This document shows, piece by piece, positions 16,735 through 26,216 of a stretch of DNA of 64,000 nucleotides (position 1 is the first letter of the stretch; the number at the start of each line of letters is the position of its first letter). The position numbers and the translations under genes are program-made. The DNA comes from an uncultured Bacteroides sp. (lineage in GTDB: Bacteria; Bacteroidota; Bacteroidia; Bacteroidales; Bacteroidaceae), in contig NZ_OY781099.1 of the NCBI RefSeq assembly GCF_963676325.1, forward strand, positions 2,790,001-2,854,000, written 5' to 3'. A model generated the notes under the pieces. It ran no database searches. It was not told the DNA's origin and worked only from the letters and a program-made list of their open reading frames with translations.

Positions 16735-17619
16735 ATGGTAACAGCTTATAAAATTCACGACCTGGTAGAGTACATTGACTGGCTTTACTTTTTCTATGCA
16801 TGGAAATTGGGTGCACAATTCGGGCAGATCTCAGAAATTCACGGATGTGATTCCTGCAGAGCGCAGTGGCTGACAAGCTTCCCTGAGGAAGAACGGCCAA
16901 AAGCGGCCGAGGCAATGCAACTTTATAAAGAAGCAAACCGAATGCTCGACGAGCTGGACAAGGATTTTGAGGTTAAAGTGATGTATGAGCTGTTTGATTC
17001 TAACTCTGATGGCGATAATCTGATTGTGGGAAACGTGGTAATTCCATTCCTTCGTCAGCAAACACGCAAAAAAGATAATGAGCCTTATCTGTGTCTGAGC
17101 GATTTCGTTCGCCCACTTTCTTCGGGACAGAAAGATACAGTCGGCATATTTGCTTCAAGTGTTGACCCGGATATGGAAAAAATATATGAAAACGATCCAT
17201 ATAAACATATTTTAGTTCAGACATTGACCGACCGTTTGGCGGAAGCTGCCGTAGAAAAAATGCACGAACATGTTCGCAAAGTAGCCTGGGGATATGCAAA
17301 AGATGAAAATCTGACCATAAAAGAGATGCTAAAGGTGAAGTATCAAGGTATCCGCCCCGCAGTGGGATATCCATCCATCCCCGATCAATCAATCAATTTC
17401 TTACTGAATGACTTGATTGATATGAGCAGAATTGGTATCCGGCTTACCGAAAACGGAGCCATGTATCCGCATGCTTCAGTTAGCGGAATCATGATTTCTC
17501 ACCCGGCATCCAGCTATTTCTCAATAGGAAAAATAGGTGAAGACCAATTGAATGATTATGCCCGCAGAAGAGGCATGGAAGTTTCCGAGATAAGAAAGTT
17601 TCTGGCAGCCAATCTATAA
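16735..17619 (+). CDS. Stand-alone methionine synthase (MetH) activation domain protein
   Basis: A 294-residue protein homologous to the C-terminal AdoMet-binding reactivation domain of cobalamin-dependent methionine synthase. Recognisable segments are LSDFVRP (about residue 120), GIRPAVGYPSIPDQS (about 204-218), LTENGAMYPHASVSG (about 238) and the terminal HPASSYFSIGKIGEDQLNDYARRRGM. In full-length MetH this domain binds AdoMet for reductive methylation of inactive cob(II)alamin. Here it is not fused to the homocysteine, folate and cobalamin modules, so it presumably acts in trans on a shorter MetH encoded elsewhere. It starts 3 bases after pyrC and is the last gene of the operon. RPxxGYP is the AdoMet-binding signature. 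Confidence 0.88.
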   Translation: MVTAYKIHDLVEYIDWLYFFYAWKLGAQFGQISEIHGCDSCRAQWLTSFPEEERPKAAEAMQLYKEANRMLDELDKDFEVKVMYELFDSNSDGDNLIVGNVVIPFLRQQTRKKDNEPYLCLSDFVRPLSSGQKDTVGIFASSVDPDMEKIYENDPYKHILVQTLTDRLAEAAVEKMHEHVRKVAWGYAKDENLTIKEMLKVKYQGIRPAVGYPSIPDQSINFLLNDLIDMSRIGIRLTENGAMYPHASVSGIMISHPASSYFSIGKIGEDQLNDYARRRGMEVSEIRKFLAANL

Positions 17620-17772
17620 AGTTAGTTTCTTTATTGGTTGCCTGACATTAAATAATTTATAATCAGTAGTAAAATAAAATAAGCCCAGTAGTATCTGGTT
17701 AGCTCTACTCCTTCTTAAAATAAAGTGTAGAGTAAAAATATAAAAGATGTAGATCTTACAGCAAAACGCCTT

Positions 17773-17808
17773 AATGCTTTTTATAAACATTTCTTTATAA
17801 AAAACATT
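17773..17808. repeat. 15-bp inverted repeat upstream of the ECF sigma gene
   Basis: AATGCTTTTTATAAA at 17773-17787 pairs with TTTATAAAAAACATT at 17794-17808, with one mismatch and a 6-base loop. It lies about 60 bases before the ECF sigma ATG and about 150 bases after the previous stop. It could be a weak terminator or a regulatory site. Confidence 0.5.
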
Positions 17809-17868
17809 AGGTTTCCCGAATATTTGTGATTTTTCCCTATTTCTCACGACTAACAAAGTGTATAGCAA

Positions 17869-18372
17869 ATGGACGAAACAAGAATGAATAAGGATTTAGA
17901 GCAAGAGTTTACGGCGTGTATCAAAGAATATGAGCGCGTCATATACAAAGTTTGCTACCTATACACCACGAAATCAGCAACGTTGAATGATCTTTATCAG
18001 GAATCAGTTCTGAATATCTGGCGGGCTTTTCCTAATTTTCGGAAGGAATGCAAAATATCTACATGGATATATCGCATCACTCTGAACACTTGTATTTCGT
18101 TTATTCGTAAAGAAAAGAATATTCCTGAGATAGTTTCACTTACACAAGAAGCGGAATGGCTAACGGAAGAAGAAGACAGCTTCCGGGAAATGCTGGCGGA
18201 ACTATATAGGCTCATAAATAATCTGGGACAACTCGACAAGTCTATTATTCTTCTTTATCTGGAAAAGAAAGACTATGCCGAGATTGGTGAGATTACCGGA
18301 CTGACGGTTACTAATGTGGCCACAAAACTGAGCAGAATAAAGGATAAATTAAGAAAAATGCCTCACAACTAA
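17869..18372 (+). CDS. ECF-type RNA polymerase sigma factor
   Basis: A 167-residue sigma-70 family protein with only regions 2 and 4. Region 2 includes LNDLYQESVLNIWRAFPNFR and STWIYRITLNTCISFIRK (about residues 40-85), which bind the core enzyme and the -10 element; region 4 includes LYLEKKDYAEIGEITGLTVTNVATKLSRIKDKLR (about 125-160), a helix-turn-helix for the -35 element. An ATG at residue 6 is an alternative start. The next gene begins 10 bases after its stop and encodes a small membrane protein, the usual position of an anti-sigma factor. The inducing signal is not evident. Confidence 0.93.
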   Translation: MDETRMNKDLEQEFTACIKEYERVIYKVCYLYTTKSATLNDLYQESVLNIWRAFPNFRKECKISTWIYRITLNTCISFIRKEKNIPEIVSLTQEAEWLTEEEDSFREMLAELYRLINNLGQLDKSIILLYLEKKDYAEIGEITGLTVTNVATKLSRIKDKLRKMPHN

Positions 18373-18382
18373 GAATAGAAAG

Positions 18383-18985
18383 ATGGAACTTGATGAATTA
18401 CAAAAGTCGTGGGAAGTATTAGACAACCGGCTAAAGAAAAATGAACTGATTGATGAGCATACGTTAAGCAAATTAATAAGCGAACGTACAAAGCAAACAC
18501 ACAGTTCGATGAATAAAATATTGCTATATGCAAAAACAACTCTCATTCTGGGATTCCTGGCACTTATTGGACTGGGATTTTATTTGATAACAGGAAACCA
18601 TAATGATAAAGAGTTTTGTTTGTGGTTATTTATATGGATTATGCTTTGCATAGGAATGGTATGGGACAGCATGGGATATATGTATCTCAGAAGTATTAAT
18701 ATTGAAAAAATGCCGCTTGTCACAGTAATTAAAAAGATGACGGCATATCACAGAAATTTCATTATTGAATGTTTTGTAGCTGCTCTCTTTTTTATATCAG
18801 CCTTTCTGATACAAGCTATTTGCATTAACCTATTCACTTTGAATTTTGTTTCAATTCTCATATTTTCTATTGTTTGGATTGCAGGATGCATTGCCGCAAT
18901 CTGGATAATAAAAAGTATGTTTTATGACAAATTAAGAAATATAAAACGTAATCTTGCTGAGTTGAGGGAACTAAACCAGGATTAA
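18383..18985 (+). CDS. Membrane protein, probable non-canonical anti-sigma factor
   Basis: A 200-residue protein with a soluble, charged N-terminus (MELDELQKSWEVLDNRLKKNEL, about residues 1-50), then four likely transmembrane helices in two hairpins (about residues 53-73, 80-100, 130-155 and 158-180) and a charged tail. It lacks the FecR and zinc-binding (ZAS) signatures of common anti-sigma factors. The tight 10-base spacing to an ECF sigma gene suggests it controls that sigma factor from the membrane; this is inference from position. Short cytoplasmic N-termini of this style occur behind sigma genes in Bacteroidales. A terminator-like hairpin follows. Confidence 0.7.
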   Translation: MELDELQKSWEVLDNRLKKNELIDEHTLSKLISERTKQTHSSMNKILLYAKTTLILGFLALIGLGFYLITGNHNDKEFCLWLFIWIMLCIGMVWDSMGYMYLRSINIEKMPLVTVIKKMTAYHRNFIIECFVAALFFISAFLIQAICINLFTLNFVSILIFSIVWIAGCIAAIWIIKSMFYDKLRNIKRNLAELRELNQD

Positions 18986-19019
18986 TTATTTTACTTTACT
19001 TAACAACTCTCTCAAAAAA

Positions 19020-19052
19020 AAAGTCTCTCCTGTCACAAGCAGGGGAGACTTT
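19020..19052. terminator. Hairpin terminator after the sigma operon
   Basis: A 13-bp stem (AAAGTCTCTCCTG 19020-19032 with 19040-19052, one T-G wobble) and a 7-base loop, with an A-run directly before it and T residues at its end. It lies between the sigma/membrane gene pair and the phosphoesterase gene. Confidence 0.75.
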
Positions 19053-19072
19053 AAAAGACTAATAAAGAACTT

Positions 19073-20245
19073 ATGATGCAAAAAATCTTTTTATGTCTGA
19101 CACTGATACTTATATTGCCGGACATATTCATTTACAAGAACTATATTTCAGGTTCTCAGATTAATACTTTTGCAAAGTGTCTTTATCTATTGCCCTCGTT
19201 TTTATTGCTGGCCGGACTGATTTATCTTTTTTATTTTACCAGCCACGATGAAATTATTGAGAGAAGCCAACTGGTGGGATGGTTTGTGATGACTTACTTT
19301 ATCTTTGCCATTCCTAAACTTACCTTTACGCTTATTTCACTCTTTGATATTCCACTTAAATATATATTTAAGCAATCATTTACACCATTTACTTATGCCG
19401 GATTTGCAGCAGCAGTAATCTGGGTAGGGATATTGGTTTACGGCTCAATATGGGGAAAAACAAAGTTCGATATAAAACCGGTCACCTACCAGTCTTCGTT
19501 ACTCTCCAAAGGATTCGACGGGTATAAAATTGTGCAATTGTCGGACATTCACATAGGCAGCTGGAAAGGAAATGGGAAAGCTCTGCTTGAAGCTGTGGAA
19601 CTGGCAAATGCCCAGCACCCCGATCTTATTGTGTTTACCGGTGACCTGATAAATAATAAGGCCACTGAATTAGAAGGATACGAAGAAACACTCAGCTTGC
19701 TCAAAGCAAAAGACGGTGTGTATTCCATCTTAGGTAATCACGATTACGGACCTTACTATAAATGGAAAACTCCACAGGAACAAGTTGACAATCTTATTTC
19801 ACTGAAAAAGAAAGAAGCCGGGATAGGCTGGATTTTGCTGAATAATGAACATCGCATTCTTCACCATAATGGAGATAGCATTGCTCTGATTGGTGTAGAG
19901 AACTGGGGAGAACCTCCTTTTTCAGGAAAAGGCGATCTTAAAAAAGCCATTCAGGGTGTGGAAGATATTCCGTTTAAACTACTGCTCAGCCACAATCCAT
20001 CTCACTGGAGAAAGAAAGTTTTGCCGGAAAGTGACGTAGCATTGACGCTTTCAGGACATACACACGGCATGCAGCTTGCTTTTGGTGCCCATTCTCTTGC
20101 CTCACTTGTCTATCCTCAGTGGGGAGGACTTTACTCACAAAAAGGAAGATCTTTATATGTCAACGTGGGACTGGGATTTCTTGGTCTTCCTTTCCGCTTC
20201 GGTGCATGGCCGGAAATCACGGTAATTACTTTGAGAAGTAAATAA
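19073..20245 (+). CDS. Membrane-anchored metallophosphoesterase (YaeI-like)
   Basis: A 390-residue protein with about four N-terminal transmembrane helices (residues about 4-22, 36-56, 68-92 and 112-132) and a calcineurin-like phosphoesterase domain from about 155. Metal-binding motifs are complete: LSDIHIG, FTGDLINN, LGNHDYG, LLSHNP and SGHTHGMQ. Relatives such as E. coli YaeI act on lipid A intermediates or UDP-sugars; the substrate here is unknown. The first two codons are both ATG, so either could start translation. The stop codon lies inside a 13-bp inverted repeat shared with the convergent regulator gene. Confidence 0.9.
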   Translation: MMQKIFLCLTLILILPDIFIYKNYISGSQINTFAKCLYLLPSFLLLAGLIYLFYFTSHDEIIERSQLVGWFVMTYFIFAIPKLTFTLISLFDIPLKYIFKQSFTPFTYAGFAAAVIWVGILVYGSIWGKTKFDIKPVTYQSSLLSKGFDGYKIVQLSDIHIGSWKGNGKALLEAVELANAQHPDLIVFTGDLINNKATELEGYEETLSLLKAKDGVYSILGNHDYGPYYKWKTPQEQVDNLISLKKKEAGIGWILLNNEHRILHHNGDSIALIGVENWGEPPFSGKGDLKKAIQGVEDIPFKLLLSHNPSHWRKKVLPESDVALTLSGHTHGMQLAFGAHSLASLVYPQWGGLYSQKGRSLYVNVGLGFLGLPFRFGAWPEITVITLRSK

Positions 20246-20266
20246 ACAGTCTGTTATTTACTTCTC
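20233..20266. terminator. Bidirectional hairpin spanning two convergent stop codons
   Basis: GAGAAGTAAATAA at 20233-20245 and its perfect reverse complement at 20254-20266 surround an 8-base loop. The left arm ends with the stop codon of the phosphoesterase and the right arm contains the stop codon of the regulator gene. The stem would form in both transcripts. Confidence 0.7.
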
Positions 20267-23200
20267 TGTTTCATCATTTTCCTTTTTATCCTGATAAGCC
20301 GACGGCAACATACCGAACTCTTCCTTAAAGTATTTACTGAAATATTTGGGATTATTAAAGCCTACCTGATAGGCAATCTCAGAAATATTCAGCTGACTCT
20401 CGCGAAGTAACTGGGCAGCCCGTTTTAATCGAATGGTACGTATAAATTCAATCGGAGTCTTTCCTGTGATAGAAAGAAGCTTCTTATATAAATGTACCCT
20501 GCTCATGCCTAAGTGCTTACTTAACTCTTCAACAGACAGTTCATTGCTGCTGCTAATATTATCTTCCACATACTTAATTGCTCGCTGAATTAACTTTTCA
20601 TCCAATGAAGTAATGGTAATATCGCTAGGCTTTACATCAATCTGTTTACGGAAAGTTTCCTGTGCTGTATCTCTCCTCTCCATCAGCTTACGAATCCGAA
20701 GCATCAGAATGTCAAAGTTGAAAGGCTTGGTAATATAATCATCAGCTCCGGTTTCAAGTCCTTCCAGTTTATGTTCCTCTGCTGTTCGGGCAGTAAGAAG
20801 AATTAATGGAATATGAGAAGTACGGACATCACTTTTCACTAAGCGGCAAAGCTCATTCCCATCCATCTCAGGCATCATCACATCACTGATTATCATATCG
20901 GGAAGAGAATCAAGAATAGACTCCCACGCCTCTTTTCCGTTACGGGCTTCCTGTATTACGAACTCTGATTTCAGACTATCCTTCATAAAAGTGCGGAAAT
21001 CATCGTTATCATCAACAACAAGAATCACCGGAAAAGTGGTTGCTTCAGCATTGATTTCTGAAGCCTCAGCTAATTCCTCCGTTTTTTCGTTAATAACCTG
21101 AACCTTACCTTCCGAAACAACAAACTTCTTTCCTTCTTCGCTTTTTCGGTTTACAGGAATAGTCACCACAAAGATGCTTCCCTTTCCGGCATTATTATGC
21201 ACTTCCACCGTTCCTTTATGCAGAAGAACAAATTCTTTCACCATATGAAGGCCTATTCCGCTTCCACCAAATTTATGATCATCACTTTGTTTCACCTGAT
21301 AAAAACGTTCAAAAATCTTCTCTTTCTCATCATCATTAATACCAATGCCTGTATCTGCAACACGTATCTCCAGTCTTTCTTTGTTATCTTCGTCATAAGC
21401 CGGAAGTAAATTTACATGCACTTCCACACGTCCACCTTCATTGGTAAACTTAAAGGCGTTCGACAGCAAATTCATCATTATCTTTCCAATCTTATCTTCA
21501 TCAAACTCCATTTGTAGCTCGTCTATCGAAGAATAGAAGGTTAATCGGATATTCTTTTTCTCGGAAAGTTCTGCAAATGAAGAACATATATTCTTCAAAT
21601 AAATGATAATATCACCACAGGAAAGGTTTATCTGATGCCCCTGAACATCTAGTTTACGGAAATCAATGAGCTGATTTACAAGATTAAGCAAGCGAAGAGC
21701 ATTACGATGCACCATCTCCAGTTTATTCTTCTGCTCATCATTTGTAATTGTTTTAATAACGTTCTCCAGCGGAGAAATAATCAGAGTGAGCGGAGTTCGT
21801 AATTCATGACTGATATTGGTAAAGAACCGCAGTTTCATATCATCAATTTCATGATTCCGCTGTGCTTCAAGCTCAATCTGATGCAACTTATAACGACTTC
21901 TTTCACTTTTAAGAATTTGGTGTCGGGCACGTAATAAAATTCCAATTAAAAGAAAGAAGTAAAATATATATGCCAGTCCGGAACGCCAGAAGGGAGGCTT
22001 TATCACAATCTTAATAGAAGCAGCATCTTCATTCCAGAAACCGTCACTATTAGCAGCTTTCACTTTTAACGTATAAGTTCCCGGTGCAAGATTCGTATAA
22101 GTAATTTTGTGAACACTCTCATTTGTAGTCAACCAGTCGGAATTAAAACCTTCTAGCATATAGGCATATTTTGTTTTTTCAGGTAACACATAGTTCATAG
22201 AAGAGAAGTCTATGGAAAAAACATTCTGGCTGTAATTCAGAACAATCTCTTTAGTCCAGTTTAGTCCTTCTTTGAGAATGCAGTTACCGTCATATACAGA
22301 GTCAACTTTCACGCTATTATTGAAGAGCTGTAAGTCTGTGAATACAACCTTTGGTAATACTCTATTGTATTTAATAACTTCAGGATTAAAGATATTGTAC
22401 CCGCGAATTCCTCCCATTAAAATCTCTCCTCTGTAAGACCGAAGAACAGAACGTATGTTAAACTCGCTACTTTGCAAACCATCCCGTTCATCATAATTAT
22501 AATAGGTGTAAGTATAATTACCCGTCTTCGGGTTTGTACCAACTATAATATTGGAAACCCCACTGGATGTGGTTATCCACATATTCTTATTATTATCTTC
22601 TATCACTCCGGTTATTACATTATCTGCTAAACCATCTGTTTTATGAATAGGCGTAATCTTATCGTTTTTACGATCAAAGATATTCAGACCTTCACGTGTG
22701 GCAATCCATAGAAGTCCGCGACTATCTTCGTACAGCTGATTCACGTTCAGATTAGAGAAAGACTGGTCTCCTCTTTTGTTACTACGTATACGCTCAAACA
22801 CTCCTGTTCTGAGATTATAGGTTGTAACTCCAATTGCTGTACCTATATAAAGAATATTATCACGCCCCAGACAAAGAGAAGCAATACTCTCTGAGGATAG
22901 CTGCTCTTTCTTGCTGTTATTGAACGTAACAAACTGCCCTGTTTTGGGATTTAACCTTTGCAGACCACTGCCTAATGTTCCAATCCAGATATAACCTTCC
23001 GCATCTTCCACTATAGACCACACATTATTATTCGCCAGAGAATTAGGGTTTTTCGGATCATTCTTATAATGAATAAAACGACTTCCGTCAAAACAATCCA
23101 TTCCTCCAAGATAAGTTCCAATCCATATTTTACCATCACGGGCAGCACAAAGACTGACAATAATGTTACTAGTCAGTGTTCCGCTGTTACCAGCAATATG

Positions 23201-24415
23201 CTGATACAATTTCCGTTCACCAGTAGCTCTGTTATAACAGATCACTCCTGCCCCATTGGTACCTATCCATAAGTTCCCTTTTGTATCTTCAGCAAAAATG
23301 GTCACATCGTTATTCAAATTCTTCTGATTATTGAGGTAAGGCATGTGATCTACCTCAAACTTAAAGATACTCTCACTATAATAAGAGATTCCTTTTTTAT
23401 AGGTTCCCACCCACATAATGTTAGTGTTGTCCCTATAAATGCAGTATATACTATTGTGCGAAATGCTTCTCTCGTCAGTTGCATCATTTTCAAGGTAAGT
23501 GATCCGTCCTTTCTGTTTATCAATCAGGTTAATGCCGCCGTGATCTGCTCCAATCCACACATTTCCCATTGCATCCTGATCAATACTCCTGATCACATTA
23601 CTCGAAAGCATATAAACAGATTTGGTTGCCATGTTACAGATATATTCCCAGCTTCTCTCTTTTGAATGGTAAAGCCACACACCGTAACTGCCGTCAGAAT
23701 AAATCCAGTAATCACCTTCTGAATCTACAAAAGCAGAAAATCTATTAACACTAACGCTAAAATGAGCAGGGATATAGTTATCTCTTCTGATTACTTTACC
23801 GGTTCTTTTATCAACACATTCCAGCAATCCTGTTCTGAACAGAAATATATAAGAAGTTTTATTCTCGCGGATATCAGTAATTATACCTCGGCTCAGATTT
23901 CCGACACGTCCGTCCTGTCTGTAAAGAGATAATTTCTTAGTAGTATTGTTGTATTGATAAATACCCAATCCTCTGGCAAAGCACAATATATTTTTCTGCT
24001 TATCTATATAGATTAATTCCACTGCGTGATTTATGCCATATTTGACTAACTCAGCCGAAATGTTTCTTCTGAATCTTTCTTTTCTGGAATCATATATAGT
24101 ATAACCTGAGCCGGTATTTATCCACAAATCGGCATTCGCATCTTCCTGGATATTGGAAATATAGTTATCGATAACAGATGTTGTATCCTTCTCTACATGC
24201 TGAAAAAGTTTATAATTGTATCCATCGTAGCGATTTAGTCCTGATACTGTGCCAAACCACATAAATCCTCTGCTGTCTTTATAAATACAATTCACCTGAC
24301 TATGAGAAAGTCCATTACTAACTTCCAGGTGTTTAAACATAAACTTGCCTTGCGCAAAAACAAAAAATGGGAATATTAAGAAGAAGACAAATAGTGTATA
24401 TAGATTTTTTTTCAT
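20258..24415 (-). CDS. Hybrid two-component system sensor/regulator (HTCS)
   Basis: A 1385-residue single-chain regulator of the Bacteroides type. It has a signal peptide, a periplasmic sensor made of repeated Reg_prop blades (repeated motifs such as GLLWIATREGLN and MWFGTVSGLNRY) to about residue 690, a Y_Y_Y domain (about 700-770), one transmembrane helix (about 790-810), a histidine kinase (ISHELRTP with His870, then ATPase motifs including GTGIGI-like and GSGIGLHMV), a receiver domain with phosphate-accepting Asp1178 (ISDVMMPEMDG) and a C-terminal AraC-type DNA-binding domain (about 1285-1375). Such proteins bind an oligosaccharide in the periplasm and activate nearby utilisation genes. 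It is divergent from the CE20 and GH97 genes, the likely targets. Confidence 0.96.
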   Translation of the reverse strand: MKKNLYTLFVFFLIFPFFVFAQGKFMFKHLEVSNGLSHSQVNCIYKDSRGFMWFGTVSGLNRYDGYNYKLFQHVEKDTTSVIDNYISNIQEDANADLWINTGSGYTIYDSRKERFRRNISAELVKYGINHAVELIYIDKQKNILCFARGLGIYQYNNTTKKLSLYRQDGRVGNLSRGIITDIRENKTSYIFLFRTGLLECVDKRTGKVIRRDNYIPAHFSVSVNRFSAFVDSEGDYWIYSDGSYGVWLYHSKERSWEYICNMATKSVYMLSSNVIRSIDQDAMGNVWIGADHGGINLIDKQKGRITYLENDATDERSISHNSIYCIYRDNTNIMWVGTYKKGISYYSESIFKFEVDHMPYLNNQKNLNNDVTIFAEDTKGNLWIGTNGAGVICYNRATGERKLYQHIAGNSGTLTSNIIVSLCAARDGKIWIGTYLGGMDCFDGSRFIHYKNDPKNPNSLANNNVWSIVEDAEGYIWIGTLGSGLQRLNPKTGQFVTFNNSKKEQLSSESIASLCLGRDNILYIGTAIGVTTYNLRTGVFERIRSNKRGDQSFSNLNVNQLYEDSRGLLWIATREGLNIFDRKNDKITPIHKTDGLADNVITGVIEDNNKNMWITTSSGVSNIIVGTNPKTGNYTYTYYNYDERDGLQSSEFNIRSVLRSYRGEILMGGIRGYNIFNPEVIKYNRVLPKVVFTDLQLFNNSVKVDSVYDGNCILKEGLNWTKEIVLNYSQNVFSIDFSSMNYVLPEKTKYAYMLEGFNSDWLTTNESVHKITYTNLAPGTYTLKVKAANSDGFWNEDAASIKIVIKPPFWRSGLAYIFYFFLLIGILLRARHQILKSERSRYKLHQIELEAQRNHEIDDMKLRFFTNISHELRTPLTLIISPLENVIKTITNDEQKNKLEMVHRNALRLLNLVNQLIDFRKLDVQGHQINLSCGDIIIYLKNICSSFAELSEKKNIRLTFYSSIDELQMEFDEDKIGKIMMNLLSNAFKFTNEGGRVEVHVNLLPAYDEDNKERLEIRVADTGIGINDDEKEKIFERFYQVKQSDDHKFGGSGIGLHMVKEFVLLHKGTVEVHNNAGKGSIFVVTIPVNRKSEEGKKFVVSEGKVQVINEKTEELAEASEINAEATTFPVILVVDDNDDFRTFMKDSLKSEFVIQEARNGKEAWESILDSLPDMIISDVMMPEMDGNELCRLVKSDVRTSHIPLILLTARTAEEHKLEGLETGADDYITKPFNFDILMLRIRKLMERRDTAQETFRKQIDVKPSDITITSLDEKLIQRAIKYVEDNISSSNELSVEELSKHLGMSRVHLYKKLLSITGKTPIEFIRTIRLKRAAQLLRESQLNISEIAYQVGFNNPKYFSKYFKEEFGMLPSAYQDKKENDETEK

Positions 24416-24789
24416 TAGTCGATTTACGTTAGTGGATTAACAGTAGACAAAACTCGTAAAAAATCCTGGTTTTTCAAAGAATATTCATTCAAAAGATAGC
24501 AACAGTCAATATTTTATACGGAGCATATCATTTTAAACCAGCTATAGACCTGTACTATATTGACTATTTATGACACATTTCCGACAATATAAATTCTTCT
24601 ATTGCTTTTTTTTGTATTTTCGTATCCATAAAATAAACCTGTCTATTACAACTTATGGAATCAAAATATACATTCCCGAAGCAAACCTTTTTGCTTTTTC
24701 TATCTATAAGATTGCATACTTCCGCTAATAGTAAGAATACAATAAGTAAATAAGTGAAATAAACATATTACTAATTATCTATATACGCA
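24416..24789. other. Divergent intergenic region between HTCS and CE20 esterase
   Basis: 374 AT-rich bases with no gene. It must contain both promoters and the HTCS binding site. An 8-bp inverted pair GTCAATAT (24505-24512) and ATATTGAC (24557-24564) is spaced 44 bases apart. A small hairpin, AAGCAAA 24679-24685 with TTTGCTT 24690-24696 followed by TTTTC, sits in the predicted leader of the esterase gene. No exact TAnnTTTG box was found on the plus strand. Confidence 0.45.
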
Positions 24790-26205
24790 ATGAAAAATAA
24801 ATTTGGTTTTCTAATGCTATTTGCTCTTTTCACAATTGGAGCAAATGCCAAAGTAAAGTTACCTGAAATAGTAGGTGACAACATGGTGCTACAACAAAAC
24901 ACAAAAGTAAAACTCTGGGGAGATGCTGCTCCAAACAAACCGGTTACTGTCAAAGCATCATGGAGTAACGAGAACTTTCGTACCCAATCAGACAAAGACG
25001 GGAAGTGGCTTTTATGGATTACTACCCCGGCGGGAAGTTATGAGAACAGAGAAATTTCAATCTCTGATGGCGAGAAAGTAACACTAAAAAACATATTAAT
25101 AGGTGAAGTATGGTTTTGTTCCGGACAATCAAACATGGAAATGCCGCTAAACGGTTTCTGGAATTGTCCGGTACAAGGTGCTAACGAAGCCATTGCTACT
25201 GCAAGCCAGAATAAAGGTATCCGTTTTGCTACAATTTCAAAGGTTCAGGAATTTACTCCTCAAAGTTCTGTTCAGGGGAAATGGAAAATTTGCAATCCGG
25301 AAAATGCTGCTTGGTTCAGTGCTACAGCTTATCACTTTGCCACTTCATTAAATCGGGCGCTTGATGTTCCGGTGGGAATTATCAACTGTAGCTGGGGCGG
25401 TTCTAAAGTTGAGAGTTGGACTAACAGAGAAATCCTTGAAACATACAAAGATGTTGATCTGTCAAAAGAAGCAATAAATAAAACAGATGGTTGGTTAAGA
25501 CCATTGGTTATGTATAACGGAATGCTGAAGCCTCTGACAAACTACACCATAAAAGGTTTTCTTTGGTACCAGGGCGAATCAAATGTAGGGAAGCATGATA
25601 CCTATGCACAAAGATTGGCGAATATGGTTGAGCTGTGGCGCAAAGACTGGGGATTAGGCAATCTGCCTTTTTATTATGTTGAAATTGCACCTTATCAATA
25701 TGGAGAAGGAAACTGGGGAGCTTACCTCAGAGAAGCACAATACAAGGCACAGTTCCTGATTCCTAATAGCGGAATGATCTCCACAAATGATTTAGTTGAG
25801 GAATATGAAGCCAGCAATATCCATCCTAAGAATAAGACAACAGTAGGGAAACGCCTTTCTTACATGGCTCTGAACAGAACTTATGGCTACAAAACAGTTG
25901 AATGTAACGGCCCGGAATTTAAATCAATGGAAGTAAAAGATGGGAAAGCTTATCTCAGCTTCAATTATACTCAGGATGGATTCAGCCGTGAAAAAGGAAT
26001 CAACGGGTTTGAGATTGCAGGAGCAGATAAAGTATTCCATCCGGCTACAGCTGTTGCCGATCTCAATAAAAAAACAATTGTCGTTTCCAGCGAAGAAGTC
26101 CAGGAACCGGTAGCAGTAAGATATTGTTTCCGCAACTTCCAGATTGGAAATATATACAATAACAGAGAGCTTCCAATGGTTCCTTTCCGCACCGATAATT
26201 ATTAA
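24790..26205 (+). CDS. Secreted sialate O-acetylesterase-family (CE20-like) acetylesterase
   Basis: A 471-residue SGNH-type esterase with a signal peptide (KNKFGFLMLFALFTIGANA). Family motifs are VGDNMVLQQ near the mature N-terminus, FCSGQSNMEMPL with nucleophile Ser114, INCSWGGSKVESW, LWYQGESNVGKHD, and the terminal Asp-x-x-His in SNIHPKNK (the Asp position reads Asn-Ile-His-Pro here). The family removes acetyl groups from sugars in the periplasm or at the surface; members in xylan and xyloglucan loci act on acetylated hemicellulose rather than sialic acid. It starts the operon with GH97 11 bases downstream and faces the HTCS gene. Confidence 0.88.
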   Translation: MKNKFGFLMLFALFTIGANAKVKLPEIVGDNMVLQQNTKVKLWGDAAPNKPVTVKASWSNENFRTQSDKDGKWLLWITTPAGSYENREISISDGEKVTLKNILIGEVWFCSGQSNMEMPLNGFWNCPVQGANEAIATASQNKGIRFATISKVQEFTPQSSVQGKWKICNPENAAWFSATAYHFATSLNRALDVPVGIINCSWGGSKVESWTNREILETYKDVDLSKEAINKTDGWLRPLVMYNGMLKPLTNYTIKGFLWYQGESNVGKHDTYAQRLANMVELWRKDWGLGNLPFYYVEIAPYQYGEGNWGAYLREAQYKAQFLIPNSGMISTNDLVEEYEASNIHPKNKTTVGKRLSYMALNRTYGYKTVECNGPEFKSMEVKDGKAYLSFNYTQDGFSREKGINGFEIAGADKVFHPATAVADLNKKTIVVSSEEVQEPVAVRYCFRNFQIGNIYNNRELPMVPFRTDNY

Positions 26206-26216
26206 ATGTTTGAAAA

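Noticed and set aside
24505..24564. 8-bp inverted pair as HTCS binding site
   Set aside because: Arms are 44 bases apart and AT-rich, so chance occurrence is likely; kept only as a note in the intergenic entry.
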